A DNA stretch of 64,000 nucleotides from Phytophthora quininea (Eukaryota > Oomycota > Peronosporomycetes > Peronosporales > Peronosporaceae): the NCBI GenBank assembly GCA_011947345.1, contig JAAVTG010000067.1, positions 1 to 64,000 on the forward strand, in the 5' to 3' direction. A program made the position numbers and the translations under genes. The notes below the pieces were generated by a model. The model was not told the DNA's origin. It was given only the letters and a program-made list of their open reading frames with translations, and searched no databases. This document shows, piece after piece, positions 25,011 to 36,253 of the stretch (position 1 is the first letter of the stretch; every line of letters starts with the position of its first letter).

Positions 25011-25821
25011 TTCCTGTTAATGTACCTTTTTGTCAAGATACAGTCTGTCACCGGAAAGCTTATATTCCTCTGTGTACACCTGTGAATTCTCAATGTTCAA
25101 CCGTTCGTTTTGGCCGCGAAAATTATTTCTTTATACATTAATTGGAACGAAAAGCCGTTTATGGCGTCACTTATAGTGACTATAGGTGTATAGATGCACA
25201 AACATGGAATGGTAAAGAACTCTACAATCCGTCAAGAATATCTTGCACTATAAGATCTGTCTATATATTACCAAACACCGTATGCAGAAGGCCCCAAACA
25301 TCACTGAAAGTACTCAAAATCTCTACCAACATTTTTTTCGTAGTCGTTTGCGCACTTTTGAGAGTATTTCTGAATTTTGTTCCGTACTATAAATCGGACT
25401 TAATCGGATATTTACGGTACTTTGTTTTTGAGCAAACACGACCTCTCATACAGAATATTCGATATGGTAGTTTCGTACTTAAGTGAAATGTTGTCAAATG
25501 CGTCCGTTTCAGAAGAAGTACCGTGAGTTTTCTCTTAAGTACGATGTACCCATCTCATCCTTTCATGCGATTTGACAGTGTTCCAGTAGACTACATGAGA
25601 CATGACCTTGCTCTACCCCCACTAAATCGACCCTTGCGAGTTCATTTCCGCTGAGAAAAACATATGTTTAAGTTGTCCTTTCTAAGAAAACCAGTTTTTC
25701 CTCAGTATACAAACTTCCAGTCAACTTCCAAGGTTCAAAATTTGCATGCAGCTACGTCTCAACGAGATACATATGTGTGCAAAGTTTCATAGAAATTCCA
25801 AGGTTCAATTTTCCAGGAACG
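25011..25821. other. Unique AT-rich stretch between repeats; one unrecognised ORF
   Basis: This sequence separates the 163-bp repeats from the second telomere tract. A 114-codon open frame at 25142-25486 (+) has a hydrophobic stretch around INIFFVVVCALLRVFLNFV but no motif I recognise. It could be chance in AT-rich DNA. No other signal is supportable. Confidence 0.4.
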
Positions 25822-26636
25822 CCTCTACTAAACCCTAAACCCTAAACCCTATAATACTCAAACCCTACAATACTCAAACCCTACAACACTCACACTCTAC
25901 AACACTTACACTCTACACATACTCACACTCTACACACACTCACACTTTACACATACACATCCTCACACTCTAACATACTCATACTTTACACACACTTATA
26001 CTCTACAACAATCACACTCTATTCACAATCACACTTTATTTACACTTACTCTCTATTTACACTTACACATACTTACACTTACACTCCACATACACTTCTA
26101 TTTACCACAAACATCCATACTCTACATACACTCATACACACAAACATCCATAACTTTTCTTCAATTTTATATTACTCAAATTTTATCTATTCCTTCCTCA
26201 ACTCCATTTTTTCTCTTCTCACACACTCTTATCTAACACACTCATACCTTACACTACACCCATTTATTCTCTACATACTCCTTCTTTAAACCTTCCTATT
26301 TCACATACTCATACTTCTCTATACAATATCTACATATCTACTCTTACACACCTCATACACTCACAATTATATACACTCTTACACTATTATATACTATCCA
26401 TACTCTCCACATATTTCTTCTTCTCATTTTTCTACATTACTATCTAACTCTCTATCAATTCATTCCAATCACATTTCCTATCAATCCCAATCCATCTCAT
26501 TATAATCAACTATTATCATTCTTTTCATTTTCTCTTACTCCCATCCTATTTTTCTCATTTACCTACCACCAAATCATACTATTTACACTTCTATTTTTAC
26601 TCAAACCATATACTACTAACACTCAAACACTAACAC
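25822..26636. repeat. 815-nt G-free (C/A/T only) tract running out of the telomere repeat
   Basis: I checked every line: no G occurs on the + strand from 25822 to 26636. The tract opens with CCCTAAA units, passes through CAAACCCTACAATACT and CACACTCTACACATACT units of about 10-14 bp, then loses clear periodicity but keeps the three-letter alphabet. The last 120 bases beyond it (to about 26760) contain only a few G. It has no coding potential worth naming. It may be degenerate or variant telomere DNA, or some other strand-asymmetric simple sequence. Confidence 0.95.
25828..25850. repeat. Interstitial telomere repeat tract 2
   Basis: Just over three CCCTAAA units in the same orientation as tract 1, directly followed by degenerate CAAACCCTACAATACT-like units and then the long G-free tract. 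Confidence 0.88.
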
Positions 26637-26954
26637 GTCCATACACAATAACACTCATTCTCTGCATACATTCCCACTCTACACACTTCTATTCTACACA
26701 AACTTACACTCACTCACTTTCATACTATTCCCAACAACACTGTCACACACACAACTACCCATAACCTTTTTCCACGGTTCATTCTTTACCATAAGTTCTT
26801 TAAGTATTCGACAGACATTTTTCGTTCCCATACACACGCATACTATACAACACGCTTATTCTACATACATTTTCCATCCACAGTACACTTCCCAACCTCC
26901 AATTGCACTCGACATACTCAAATATTTATTCTCTTTGTGTCCTTAGTCGAGTCC

Positions 26955-27690
26955 AACCAGCATGTTCACCTTACGTCGCAGCCTCCTAGTTCTCATCCCA
27001 AACGGGAGTAAGCAGCCGTAATTACCCTTACTGATCGTTGATTGGTTGACAGGCCTGTCTCTATCACTTCGCAGTGTCACCATCGTGTTCCTCATATACA
27101 AACACGTGAATCTCCAAGTTTTTAGTCGAAGCAGGTGTGTGCCACCGTAGATAACTTCGCTACTCGCTGATTGGCTGATGGGCCTGTCTATGTCATCTCA
27201 GACAATCAACATCGTGTTCTCCACAAATGAAAACGTAGTCTCTCAAGTTTTCAGCCCAACCCGGTGCGTGTAGACGTTGTTATCGTTTCTGATCGCTGAT
27301 TGGATGATGGGCCTGTCTCTGTCACTTCAGACTATCACCATCTTCTTCCCCGTATACGAAAATGTAGTCTCCCAAGTTTTCAGCCCAAACGGGTGTGTAC
27401 AGCCGTAGTTATCCTTCCTGGTCGCTGATTGGCTGATGAGCCTGTCTCTATCACTTCAGACTATCGCCATCATGTTCCTCGTATATGAAAACATGCTTTC
27501 CCAAGTTTTCAGCTCAATCGGTGGAGTACAGCCGTTGTTTTCGTTGCTGATCGCTGATTGGTGGATGCGCCTGTTTCTGCTCGCTAAGAGCATCACCATC
27601 ATGTTCGCCATACTGAAAACCCAGCTACACTTAGTTTCATTATGCTGTGATCAGTATTACCGTCAGTATAGTCTGATAACCTAAAATAGT
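26955..27690. repeat. 129-bp subtelomeric repeat, cluster B
   Basis: ATTGG cores lie at 27041, 27170, 27299, 27428 and 27557, exact 129-bp steps, each followed by GGGCCTGTCTCT-like, CACCATC and CCCAAGTTTTCAGCCC blocks. This is the same family and orientation as 22963-23735 but better preserved. Each unit carries an ATTGG word, which is a CCAAT box on the other strand. A partial unit precedes the first core. Confidence 0.92.
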
Positions 27691-27827
27691 GTATCGAGTA
27701 GTACTAATTTGGGCGCTAAAAAGCAGCGCGCTACAGGAATAAACAGCAGCAAAATCCCAAAATAGAGCCCATAACGCGACGTCATTTTAGTGCGATACAT
27801 ATGTAGCGCCGACCATATATATATAGG

Positions 27828-28355
27828 GTCGATATTCACGACCAGCTCCGCCTCCAGCGGTACTCGCTGCAGCTTAGCGTAGTTTAAAAGAAGTATTACA
27901 AGACAATCTTCTTGGGTCTCGTGGATATGGCCATCGTCAACGCGTGCATCGTGTACCGGAAAGCCCGCAAGCAGCGCAACGAGCTGCCAGCTGACCATGC
28001 GTAGTTCCTGCGCCATCTCCAGGCCCAAATGCTGGAGTTGACAGCCAGCGACTTCGCCGATGTGGAAAGTGCTTATGCTTGCATTACTGGGGCTTCGTCA
28101 TATCTAATTGTTCTTTGCTGTAGATTTTATCGCCCGGGCCGCCGACTCAGACCGAGGCAGAGAGCTGTGCCCGCACAGCACAAACTAACCGTGTTAAAAG
28201 ACTGGGACCGCTTCGGTGAAGGGAATAATCACCGTAAATGCCCGCAGCACCGGTGCAAGGTGTGCTCGCTGCGGAAGCAAAGTGGGCGAGCTGCGCCAGC
28301 CGATTCTAGTGTGCTGCCTGCAGCAAAGGGCAAAATTTGTGAGTATTATTTGTGA
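27828..28355 (+). pseudogene. PiggyBac-type transposase, C-terminal relic
   Basis: From 27828 the frame reads VDIHDQLRLQRYSLQL, the well-known conserved block near the end of the PiggyBac (DDE_Tnp_1_7) catalytic domain. It continues KKYYKTIFLGLVDMAIVNA and, after 28029, LELTASDFADVE. Two in-frame stops are visible, TAA near 27888 and TAG near 28001. The C-terminus keeps a cysteine-rich patch (CPQHRCKVCSLRK, near 28240-28280), which fits the zinc-binding tail of these transposases. The N-terminal two thirds with the first catalytic Asp residues is missing. The block sits directly against the 129-bp repeats, so the 5' part may have been lost at that junction. Confidence 0.8.
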
Positions 28356-28356
28356 G

Positions 28357-28896
28357 TTATGGCAGCGGCCTAGCCGACCTTGTCGCTTTTTCGACGCTCG
28401 CCACCTCCACACGCGACACCGCCCGCGTATGCGTCTTCGCCGCTCTGGATACGTCGCTAGCAAACCGGCGAACGCCATTCAGACCGGTCAGCAAGCGATG
28501 TCGACGCGCGATCGATACTTTTCGATATCGGCGGGTTGGGCCTGTCCACTCGACCCTGCAGAATCCCGACTCCCCGTAACGTCTCCTCGACGCTCTGACG
28601 TGCTCCGGTGCGTACACATGAGCCCAGCAGCCGTTCCGAAGCCATGGGAGCGACGCTGCATGGACCACGCCGGTGACACGCATGAAACTCAGGTTTAGCG
28701 GTTTGCCATTCATTCCAGCCTCCGGAAGGTCAAGAAGTACGCGTGCGACGCGTTCGCCAATAGCCATAGGATTTTCTTGCTGTGTATTTCCAGGTGCTTG
28801 CGTCGCATCGATAGCGGATATCGACATACTGACCGCACATCGGTCCGCAGCTACTGTTAGAGCAGCCCCGCGACGAGTGTTTTGAGCTGCAAACAA
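28357..28896 (-). CDS. Unrecognised 179-codon ORF
   Basis: A 179-residue open frame with no motif I recognise. It has a stretch of small and hydrophobic residues near the N-terminus and an Arg-rich C-terminal half. An overlapping + strand frame of 160 codons (28216-28698) is equally open, so which strand is coding, if either, is undecided. It lies between the PiggyBac relic and the helicase relic, where it could simply be leftover element DNA. Confidence 0.2.
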   Translation of the reverse strand: MFAAQNTRRGAALTVAADRCAVSMSISAIDATQAPGNTQQENPMAIGERVARVLLDLPEAGMNGKPLNLSFMRVTGVVHAASLPWLRNGCWAHVYAPEHVRASRRRYGESGFCRVEWTGPTRRYRKVSIARRHRLLTGLNGVRRFASDVSRAAKTHTRAVSRVEVASVEKATRSARPLP

Positions 28897-28966
28897 TCAA
28901 CTATTCTTTCTTCCAGTCAAAGGCATTTCAGCAAATATAATTTCCCAAGTTAATTAAATTTTACAA

Positions 28967-29011
28967 AAATATTCGTAATATTACATTTAAAATATTCATA
29001 ATATTACATTT
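28967..29011. repeat. Two-copy 23-bp AT-rich direct repeat
   Basis: The unit AAATATTC(G/A)TAATATTAC followed by ATTT occurs at 28967 and 28990 and contains the palindrome AATATT. It lies in the AT-rich gap upstream of the helicase relic. Function unknown. Confidence 0.7.
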
Positions 29012-29468
29012 GATTGAGCACATAATAAAATCAGCAGACCAGTTGGGTGGTCGGCGTTCAAGAGACCGCCCCCTCCCCTCTCCCCGCCCGTGGCTCCTGC
29101 CCCTCTCCCCTCGTACAGGCTGACTAGTACTCTTCATCGGGATTGAGATTGGTGCGACACCCTCGCAACCGTGAACATTCTCGAGGCCTTCAGCTCTGCT
29201 GGCTGGCGTGAATTAATTTATCGGACGTTCTTGCGGATACATTGATTTGGAGGCTGTCCTTGTCGTGGAGGTTTCTTGGTGATCGCTGCTTTAGTGGATT
29301 CAGAAAGCTTTATTTGGTGACTATTGTTGTGGAAGTGGATTTGGACTTTGCTACGGCGTGCCAACAGCGGTGCAAAACGGTTACGATGACGCCATACAAG
29401 TGTTCAAGATGTGCAAGTAGTTTCGCTAAAAATGCCAAAAGGATCAACATTTCCAGAAAGTACATCAG

Positions 29469-32400
29469 ATGACTACACTTTTGAAATTTTGGAATGGCAA
29501 AGTGGTCGAGGTGTTACGCAGCGCAACAACAAATGATTTTGAATGCCCAGTTTGTAAAAAGCTGTCCAAATGGCCAAAAGCTAGTCAGAAACACGCGAAA
29601 CGTGATTGCATCCCGCGACCCAGTTCGCCACGTTTGAAGCGCGCTGTACAACCAACAGAAAAGGATTTCACTACACCGGAAAGTTTGCGCAGTCTTGGCC
29701 TCTCCGTAAATCCAGAGGTACAAATATTGATATGCGCTTCATGCCAATATTGTGTTGGCCATTCAGCGACCAAGGTTCGATCACATTTGGCAAGATTGCA
29801 TACATTTAGTGACGGAAGAAGTCCCCCGACAGTCGGTCAACTAGAATCCATGTTGAAAACAGTTCCTCTTTGTTCGGAACAAACCCTAGTGAAGGCGAGT
29901 CATGGCGGTAACAAGTTTATTCGCGGTCTTCCTGTGTTAGATGGCGAAAAATGTTCCAATTGCGGCTATTTGTGCTGCTGTGCTAGAACAATGCAGCGTC
30001 ATCTAAAAGGACACACTATGGCTGCAGCTGAACCTGTCAAACTTCAGACTTTTTTCGAGGCCCAAGGACGCATTTTTTGCAGTGGATTATGTTCGAGATG
30101 AGGTTTCCGTCGAGGACGGATTTGACCAAGAACTTTCAAAGTTTAACCTTTTTCTTCGCGCAAATGACTCTGTAGCAAGGGATGGAGATCTGGTTATTCC
30201 CCTGTTTCGACAACTGCAGTGGCATAAAAATTACCGAAGTATACCGAAACGAGTTGCTCCACATTAATGAAAGTGTGTCGAGTATCTACAGCATCTAGCA
30301 CAGCTGCCAATATACACGCAGTGGTCACTCACTTTTTCACGAAAAGTATCGCCGTCCTTAGCACAACGCCTTATTTAATTCGGCGCTACGTGTTAGCAGG
30401 AGGTTTCGAGGTTTCGAATCAGACCAAGGGATTTAGTGCTGTTCTAGACGCCACAGAGTCGTATCAACGTCACATAACACGCCTACTGTACATGGTTGCC
30501 GAGTGCAGCAAGATGGCAAAGAAGGAGCACACATTTGGACCTTCATCCCGAGCCAATGTGTTGATGATACTGTAGCGGAGTTGATGCGTACATGCGATGA
30601 AGATGGTTTTGACGCAACCTCGGATCAAGTCCAGAACATTCTATTGCGAGTATTAGAGGCGCTTTTCGTGACGGAGTCAACCATTGGAGCATTGAAACCT
30701 CAAGACGATTTTGATGCTTTTACAGTTTCTCGTTATGTAGTATGCTCCAGCATAATCGGTGGCGAATTGAGTCATCTGAAATTGCTGGAACCAAATAACA
30801 TTACCAGTATTTGCGCCAGCTTAATCTATTGGGCTCGAATGTATGTAGTTGTTACAATCGCTCCGAAGGCGCCCAATGCCATCGACGAACACCTATACTA
30901 TATTCGCGACAGTGTACGAACAAGTTTTAATGCGCTGCTGGAAATTATGAAGCTTGGAAAGCACCTATCGGGCCCTCGGGAAGGTCAAAACCCGATAGTA
31001 CACTGGATAGACGACGAAATTACCTCGATGGTATGTAAAACAACAACGGTAACCCAAGAGAGCCTTCGGAAGATGGCGGGACTTCTTACAGAAAGCATGA
31101 AAAGTCATTGCAAAACAATTTGCTACGTGGCTTCGATGTTGAGCAAAATCAATCCCAACTCAACTCAAAACGGCTCGTCGATGATATTAATGCCAGAGCT
31201 GATGGCACTTGGTTCATGAAAAGAGCCGAAAATCAACTTGTTAGTACCCCTGAGGATTTGTTACGTTTCTTGGCTTCTACCAATTGCAGGGATAGCTTGT
31301 GGTCGAATGGGTCGTGGCACAAACAACGAGTGAAGAAATGGTTTCTTGAGTATGACGAATTCATGGATGACATGGTAATTACGATGTGTTTTATGTTTGG
31401 ACAACCTGCTCGAGCATCCGAACTTGCCACGTTTCGATTACGAGATAGTAACTTGGAATTTCGATCGGTATTTTCAATTCGCAATCGCTTCTCGACCGTA
31501 CAGGTATATCACAAAAGCATAAATGTCACTGGGATGTTCAAGCCAATAGCTCGCTTTGCCCCTTCCGTATTAAACTCGGAGATCATTCTGTACTGCTATT
31601 TAGTTCGACCGGTCCAAGCGTATCTTTTCGGGCAAATTTTTCCAGATCACAAAAGTTCTGCATCGCTTTACCTTGATTTCTTGTTCGTTAAGATGGGCAA
31701 GAAAATGGATGCAGAGCAAGTTCGAAGAAGTATTGCAAAGGGATTCTCAAAATTTAGCGATATGAAACTCGACGTATCCACGTATCGTCACGTTGCCGTT
31801 GCGCTGATAGATCCTCACTTTCGAGATCAGCGGATGTCCGATGATCTATATGATGAACAGGCTGGTCACAGTCAAGATACAGCATCAAAAGTATACGCAA
31901 GAGGAGACAATGACCCCTCTTGCCTGTTGCGGAACCAATTGCATAAGTTCTGGCTTGGCTCTTACGAGTGGCACAAATTTCTAGGTTTAAATTCAAAGTC
32001 CTCGCCAACGCTTCCGGTTAGACGCACAACAAATAATGAATCCCAGTCGCCACGGCATCACCATGACCACGAAGTCCAGCTGCATGCACCACCTGCGTGT
32101 AGTGCACCACTACAGCTAGCGAAGCCATATTTATTTCCACCACTATCACCTAGCGCTTTTGCTCGCGCTAAGGAGGTCATCGAGAGATTTACGAGTAACC
32201 CGATGGCATCGTTCCGGAGCGTCGAACAGGGCATTGCATTGGCGGCGCTTTCTTCATCGCCATTAAAGCATCGCCTCATTATCTTGCCCACAGGGGGAGG
32301 CAAGAGCTTGCTTTATATGGCCCAGTTTTGTCTTGATGCTAGCAGCACGGACGAATCGAGAAAATATTTCATACTGTGTCAAACAAGTCGCTGATTTGGA

Positions 32401-33431
32401 AGCCGAGGCTTCTGTAGTAATGCGTGATCAACACGTGAAGTGTACGGGAACTCATGATAGATGTATAGCCTACTGTGCTACACGAACTGATGTTGATAAA
32501 TTTTGCACAAATACCACATTGCCGGTCTCCAGATTTCACGCGGGAATGGATCCGCAAGACCAGGCAAAGGCAATTGCGAAGTGGGAATGTGGTAGCTCCG
32601 TCTGGATTGTTGCGACCAATGCTTTCGGCGTCGGGATTGATTATCCGCACGTTCGAATGGTACTTCATATAGGAAGCCCGTGGTCTATCCTCGATTATGC
32701 CCAAGAAACTGGCAGGGCGGGGAGGGACGGCCTTACCAGTCAAGCGTTGACCTTGACAAATCTGCGATACCAAAAGCATATCAGCAATGCTGTGGATCAC
32801 TTGTCGGTTAGGAGCTTCACTGAAGTCACAAAATTCTTAAATGACACCAAGCAGTGCCGGAGACAGCAGCTCCAGCTGGTCCTTGATGGGGACGGCCTTC
32901 CCTGCATGGCTAACAATTTATTCGAGCCTTGTGATGTTTGTGAGAAAAGACTTACTGCGAACGCGCCATTCAAAACGATGGACAGGTTGATTCAGTAGCA
33001 TTAGTGGCCAAGCGTCAAAATTCCAATGATAGAATTATTCAGGGGAGATCTGTGAGTTTCTAACGAGCTTGCCCGCGTCGTCATGTGCGGTTTGTTGGAT
33101 TAATGACCGCTTACCACTTCGGAACAATCAAGCTTGTCAATGCCTTGTGAAGGCATGTTTTAAGTGCCTCTATCGCAGCCATCGCTCGAAGGAATGCCCA
33201 TATAGAATGGTTTTTCAGCCGGGAACCTGCTACATCTGTGGTCTACCATGGATTGACCTCGCCGGAATTGGTCCGATGCATCAACCTGAAGTGTTTCACC
33301 AGTGTAGCTACCCCGTGAAGGGATTTGTCATTACCGCGGTCTGGGCAGCATTTCACAGAGGGATCTGTGATGGAGTTCCTAGCGAACCGAAGTTATTTTC
33401 TAAATGGTTGACGAAAAGAGCGGATTCGTAA
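29469..33431 (+). pseudogene. Zinc finger / tyrosine-recombinase-like / RecQ helicase gene, telomere-linked-helicase-like, decayed
   Basis: Joined by eye, this is one large gene. (1) Three C2H2-like fingers: CPVC...HAKRDC (about 29544), LICASCQYC...HLARLH (about 29730) and CSNCGYLCC...HLKGH (about 29953). They resemble the OrsD/DUF3505 pattern. (2) A helical middle part, about 30100-31110. (3) A tyrosine-recombinase-like domain with Arg in QPARASELATFR (about 31404), TYRHVAVAL (about 31780) and GHSQDTASKVYA (about 31864-31899), i.e. the R..H..H..Y order. (4) RecQ helicase: Walker A PTGGGKSLLYM (about 32287), VATNAFGVGIDYP (about 32609), QETGRAGRDG (about 32702) and a CRRQ...C...CDVC zinc site (about 32854-32943). 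(5) A Cys-rich tail, 33040-33431, with CYICGLPW. This order is that of fungal subtelomeric RecQ (TLH-type) genes. Breaks: frame changes near 30076 (T6 run), 30230, 30540 and 31115; helicase motifs Ia-III deleted near 32345; stop near 32998. Confidence 0.75.
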
Positions 33432-34258
33432 CTATTCTCTAACCTGGTTGTGTGATTTCATCAGCTTGTGAAAAAGCACGGGCTAGTACTACCACCTGCG
33501 TCATCCGTCGCGCTGGTGTGATATGGCCAATGATGGTCAAACCCGTGGATGGTGCTCTGGGTTGGTGGCAACACAGAGGAATCATACACTTGCTAATACC
33601 AGTCATTTGTCCAATTTACCCGAATCAACCGTGTCGACACAGCTGATTTATTTACACAAAAACTACCGTCAATCGTCAGCCTGTGCTGGCATAATATCCT
33701 TAAAACATTGATCGACTACATCACCTTTTCATCTTCTCCCAAGATACTGCGCCATGCGTTTTACGAACTGGTGTTCAGATGCATCCTTCGTAATCGTACT
33801 CTACGGTGGAGCAAGGCACCAGAGTTTCACTTTTGTACATTCCCAGAGTCACAAGATTCTTGAAACCTCTTGGCACAGGATCGATCAAATTTCGCAATTT
33901 ATGCTGCACACTCGCAGAGCACTACTTCTGGTGTTTTGTAGGTTTACTAGGCGGTAGTCGTCGTCAACTGCTGTTTTCAGCAGAATATGTTCGGCATTTC
34001 ATCCTATCCTCAGCTCCAGAATCGTTCTGCATAATACATATCGGCTTGATCATCAGGTTTTTATCGTGTTCTACCGCATCCTGCGGCTGGGGGTATTAGA
34101 GTTGTGGCAACTTCGAACAACCACCAGCATTTGGAGTGAAAGTTAATGGATTGGTTCCAACTGAGCCGAAAAAGCGCTTCTTCCCATAGTTGCGGCTTCA
34201 AGACTGGACAAAGCTCCTTCAAAACGTGCCAGATATTGCTCATCACCCGATGGAAGAC
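33432..34258. other. Unassigned stretch downstream of helicase relic
   Basis: No recognised gene. A + strand frame at about 33650-33860 stays open for some 70 codons (it contains ILRHAFYELVFRCILRNR) and may be a further piece of the upstream element or an unknown relic. Short frames at 33452-34099 carry no motifs. Confidence 0.4.
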
Positions 34259-34283
34259 TTAGTTGCCAGAATGAACAACGCAT

Positions 34284-35183
34284 TCATCAGACATTGCCAT
34301 GAACTTCATGGGCACCACCACGTTCGGCACGCAGAAGTGGGAGGGTCCGCTCATCCTGCTCACGGGCAACGACCTGACCGCGGCCGGCTCCGGCACCTCG
34401 ACAGCCAGGGAGACTGGTATTGGGAGTAAGGCACGTCCATCGACAAGCCCGTGTTCTTCCGCATGCACAAGGCCATCTTGTCCACGCTCTTGCGCTTCAC
34501 CATTAAGAACATGCCGTACCGCACCTTCAGCACCGTCAACTCGCAGCAGACCACCCTCACCGGCTTGATGCTCGACTCGAGCGCCGGCAACGGTCTCGCC
34601 AAGAACACGGACGGCTTCGACCTCACCAAGAACGACCACATCACCATCACCGGCAAAAGATCTACAACCAGGACGACTGCCTGGCCATGCGTCCAACAAC
34701 AACACGGCCATCAGCAGCAACATTTGCAGCAGCGGCCACGGCATCTCCATCGGCTCTCTCGGCGGCAACATCGTCGACCAGTCCATCACGGTCGAGGGGC
34801 TCACGGTCAAGGGCAACACCATCGAGAACTTGGACAACGGCATCCGCCTCAAGACCATCATCGGGCTCCAAGGTCTCGTCTCCAACATCAAGTACAACGA
34901 CAACACTCTCTCCAACGTCAAGAACACCATCGTGCTGCACTCAGACTACAGCAAGTCCAAGGGCGGCTATTCGGATCCTCCCACGAGCAAGGTGACCATC
35001 CGGGCAGTGTCTGTCAACGGTCTCTTAGGCACGACCACCAACCTGTACGACATCGTGGTGAACCCCAGCGTGATGTCGGATTGGTCGTTCTCTGGCATAT
35101 GGGCGGCATCCAGCAACAAGAAAGAGTTGAGCTCGTCCATCACCTTCTCCAGCGCGTGGTCGAGTTTCCAGGTTGTAGATCGT
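34284..35183 (+). pseudogene. GH28 polygalacturonase relic
   Basis: The frames combine into the catalytic two thirds of a family 28 glycoside hydrolase, a secreted right-handed beta-helix enzyme that hydrolyses homogalacturonan in plant cell walls. Visible in order are TFGTQKWEGPL (about 34317), TLDGQGDWYWE (about 34395), NTDGFDL (about 34608, catalytic Asp), NQDDCLAM (about 34665, two catalytic Asp), SSGHGISIGS (about 34728, catalytic His) and the RLKTI substrate-binding motif (about 34846). The C-terminal beta-helix runs to SSFQVV near 35180. The signal peptide and roughly the first 100 residues are missing. There is a stop after WYWE (near 34427) and frame changes near 34390 and 34680. An AATAAA word lies at about 35232. 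Family identity is firm; it cannot make an active secreted enzyme as read. Confidence 0.88.
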
Positions 35184-36253
35184 CTCTCCAGACGGGCGGT
35201 GCGGCGCTCGGCTCTCGGCGCCTGTTTGCGAAATAAAAGACTATTAATAGTATGCTTCCCAGTAGTCGCACTTGAAATAGTTTTTGTTAGCTGTTTGTGT
35301 TAACAAAATAATCAATTAATCGGGCATTAATAAATTGGCAGCTGCGGATTTTGTAAGGTTGCGTAGTTGTAGTTGCGTTGAAATGATTTGATTAACTTGT
35401 TAGCGAATTCCCTCGTCTGGAAGGTGTAGCTTAGATAATCTATCTAATCAAGAATCCACTCGCATAATTCATCTAAACTCGCGGGAACCTAATACTCTGC
35501 GGCCGTGCTAGAGGAATGTCCTTCGGGGAACAAACCCCAATTGCCGACCAGTTCTGCAATTGCGGAGCAATCGCAATGGAGATCCGCCGCATACTGGTAA
35601 ACGAATAGGTAGCGTGTCTTATAGCAGATTAGCGATGCTTAGCATTCCTGCCTCCGCCTCACGGAATTGAATGCCATTTTGCAATCTCCACGTGGCACGG
35701 ACAACAACAGCAGTCTGCACTTTCCAAAACAGCAGCAATTATTTTTGTTTCTCTCCACCTTGTGCGGATATATTGTAGCTTTGGAAAAAGCAACGGCCTC
35801 CAGCTTTGAGATGGTCGGAAGATTGATGGCCACGGAGCCAACGTTTGCCTCCCCAATTGTTCTAAGGCTGGGCGCGTATAAAAGCAATGCTCAACGCTTG
35901 GCACGTAGGACAAACACACTGTTGAATGTTTAGACCCAGCGATCTTAGGAAGTAAGGCCACGAGCACACAGTCAAAGCACCAAAATACAGATGCAGCATT
36001 ACGTCATGAATCACAGGTAGGAGGAACCCACGAAGCATGCCTGACGGCCAGTACTATACAGCCTCTATCAAATTAATCGTTTGCAGTATGGCCACCAGTA
36101 CTACGAAAAACTGGTGATGACTGCATCGTAATGCTTCTCGCTGCTCTTGGTGCATTGATTGCCACAAACGATGTGGGATCTTCTTGATATATGCTCGGAC
36201 CAAGAGCATTCTGACACCTCGGCACCGAGATAGCAATGTCTAGGGTACTGGGG
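35184..36253. other. Unassigned intergenic stretch
   Basis: About 1 kb with no convincing gene. Minus-strand frames at 35639-35967 and 36054-36236 are short and motif-free. The AT-rich part at 35240-35480 could be old LTR sequence, but no paired ends were found. Confidence 0.4.

Noticed and set aside
25142..25486. 114-codon ORF as a gene
   Set aside because: No motif, AT-rich context, and a hydrophobic patch that chance can provide; kept only as a remark.
28216..28698. 160-codon + strand ORF
   Set aside because: It overlaps an equally open minus frame; neither shows a recognised domain, so I listed only the longer one at low confidence.
34259..34940. Minus-strand ORFs of 223 and 98 codons over the GH28 relic
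   Set aside because: Shadow frames of a GC-rich coding relic; the + strand shows the ordered GH28 catalytic motifs.
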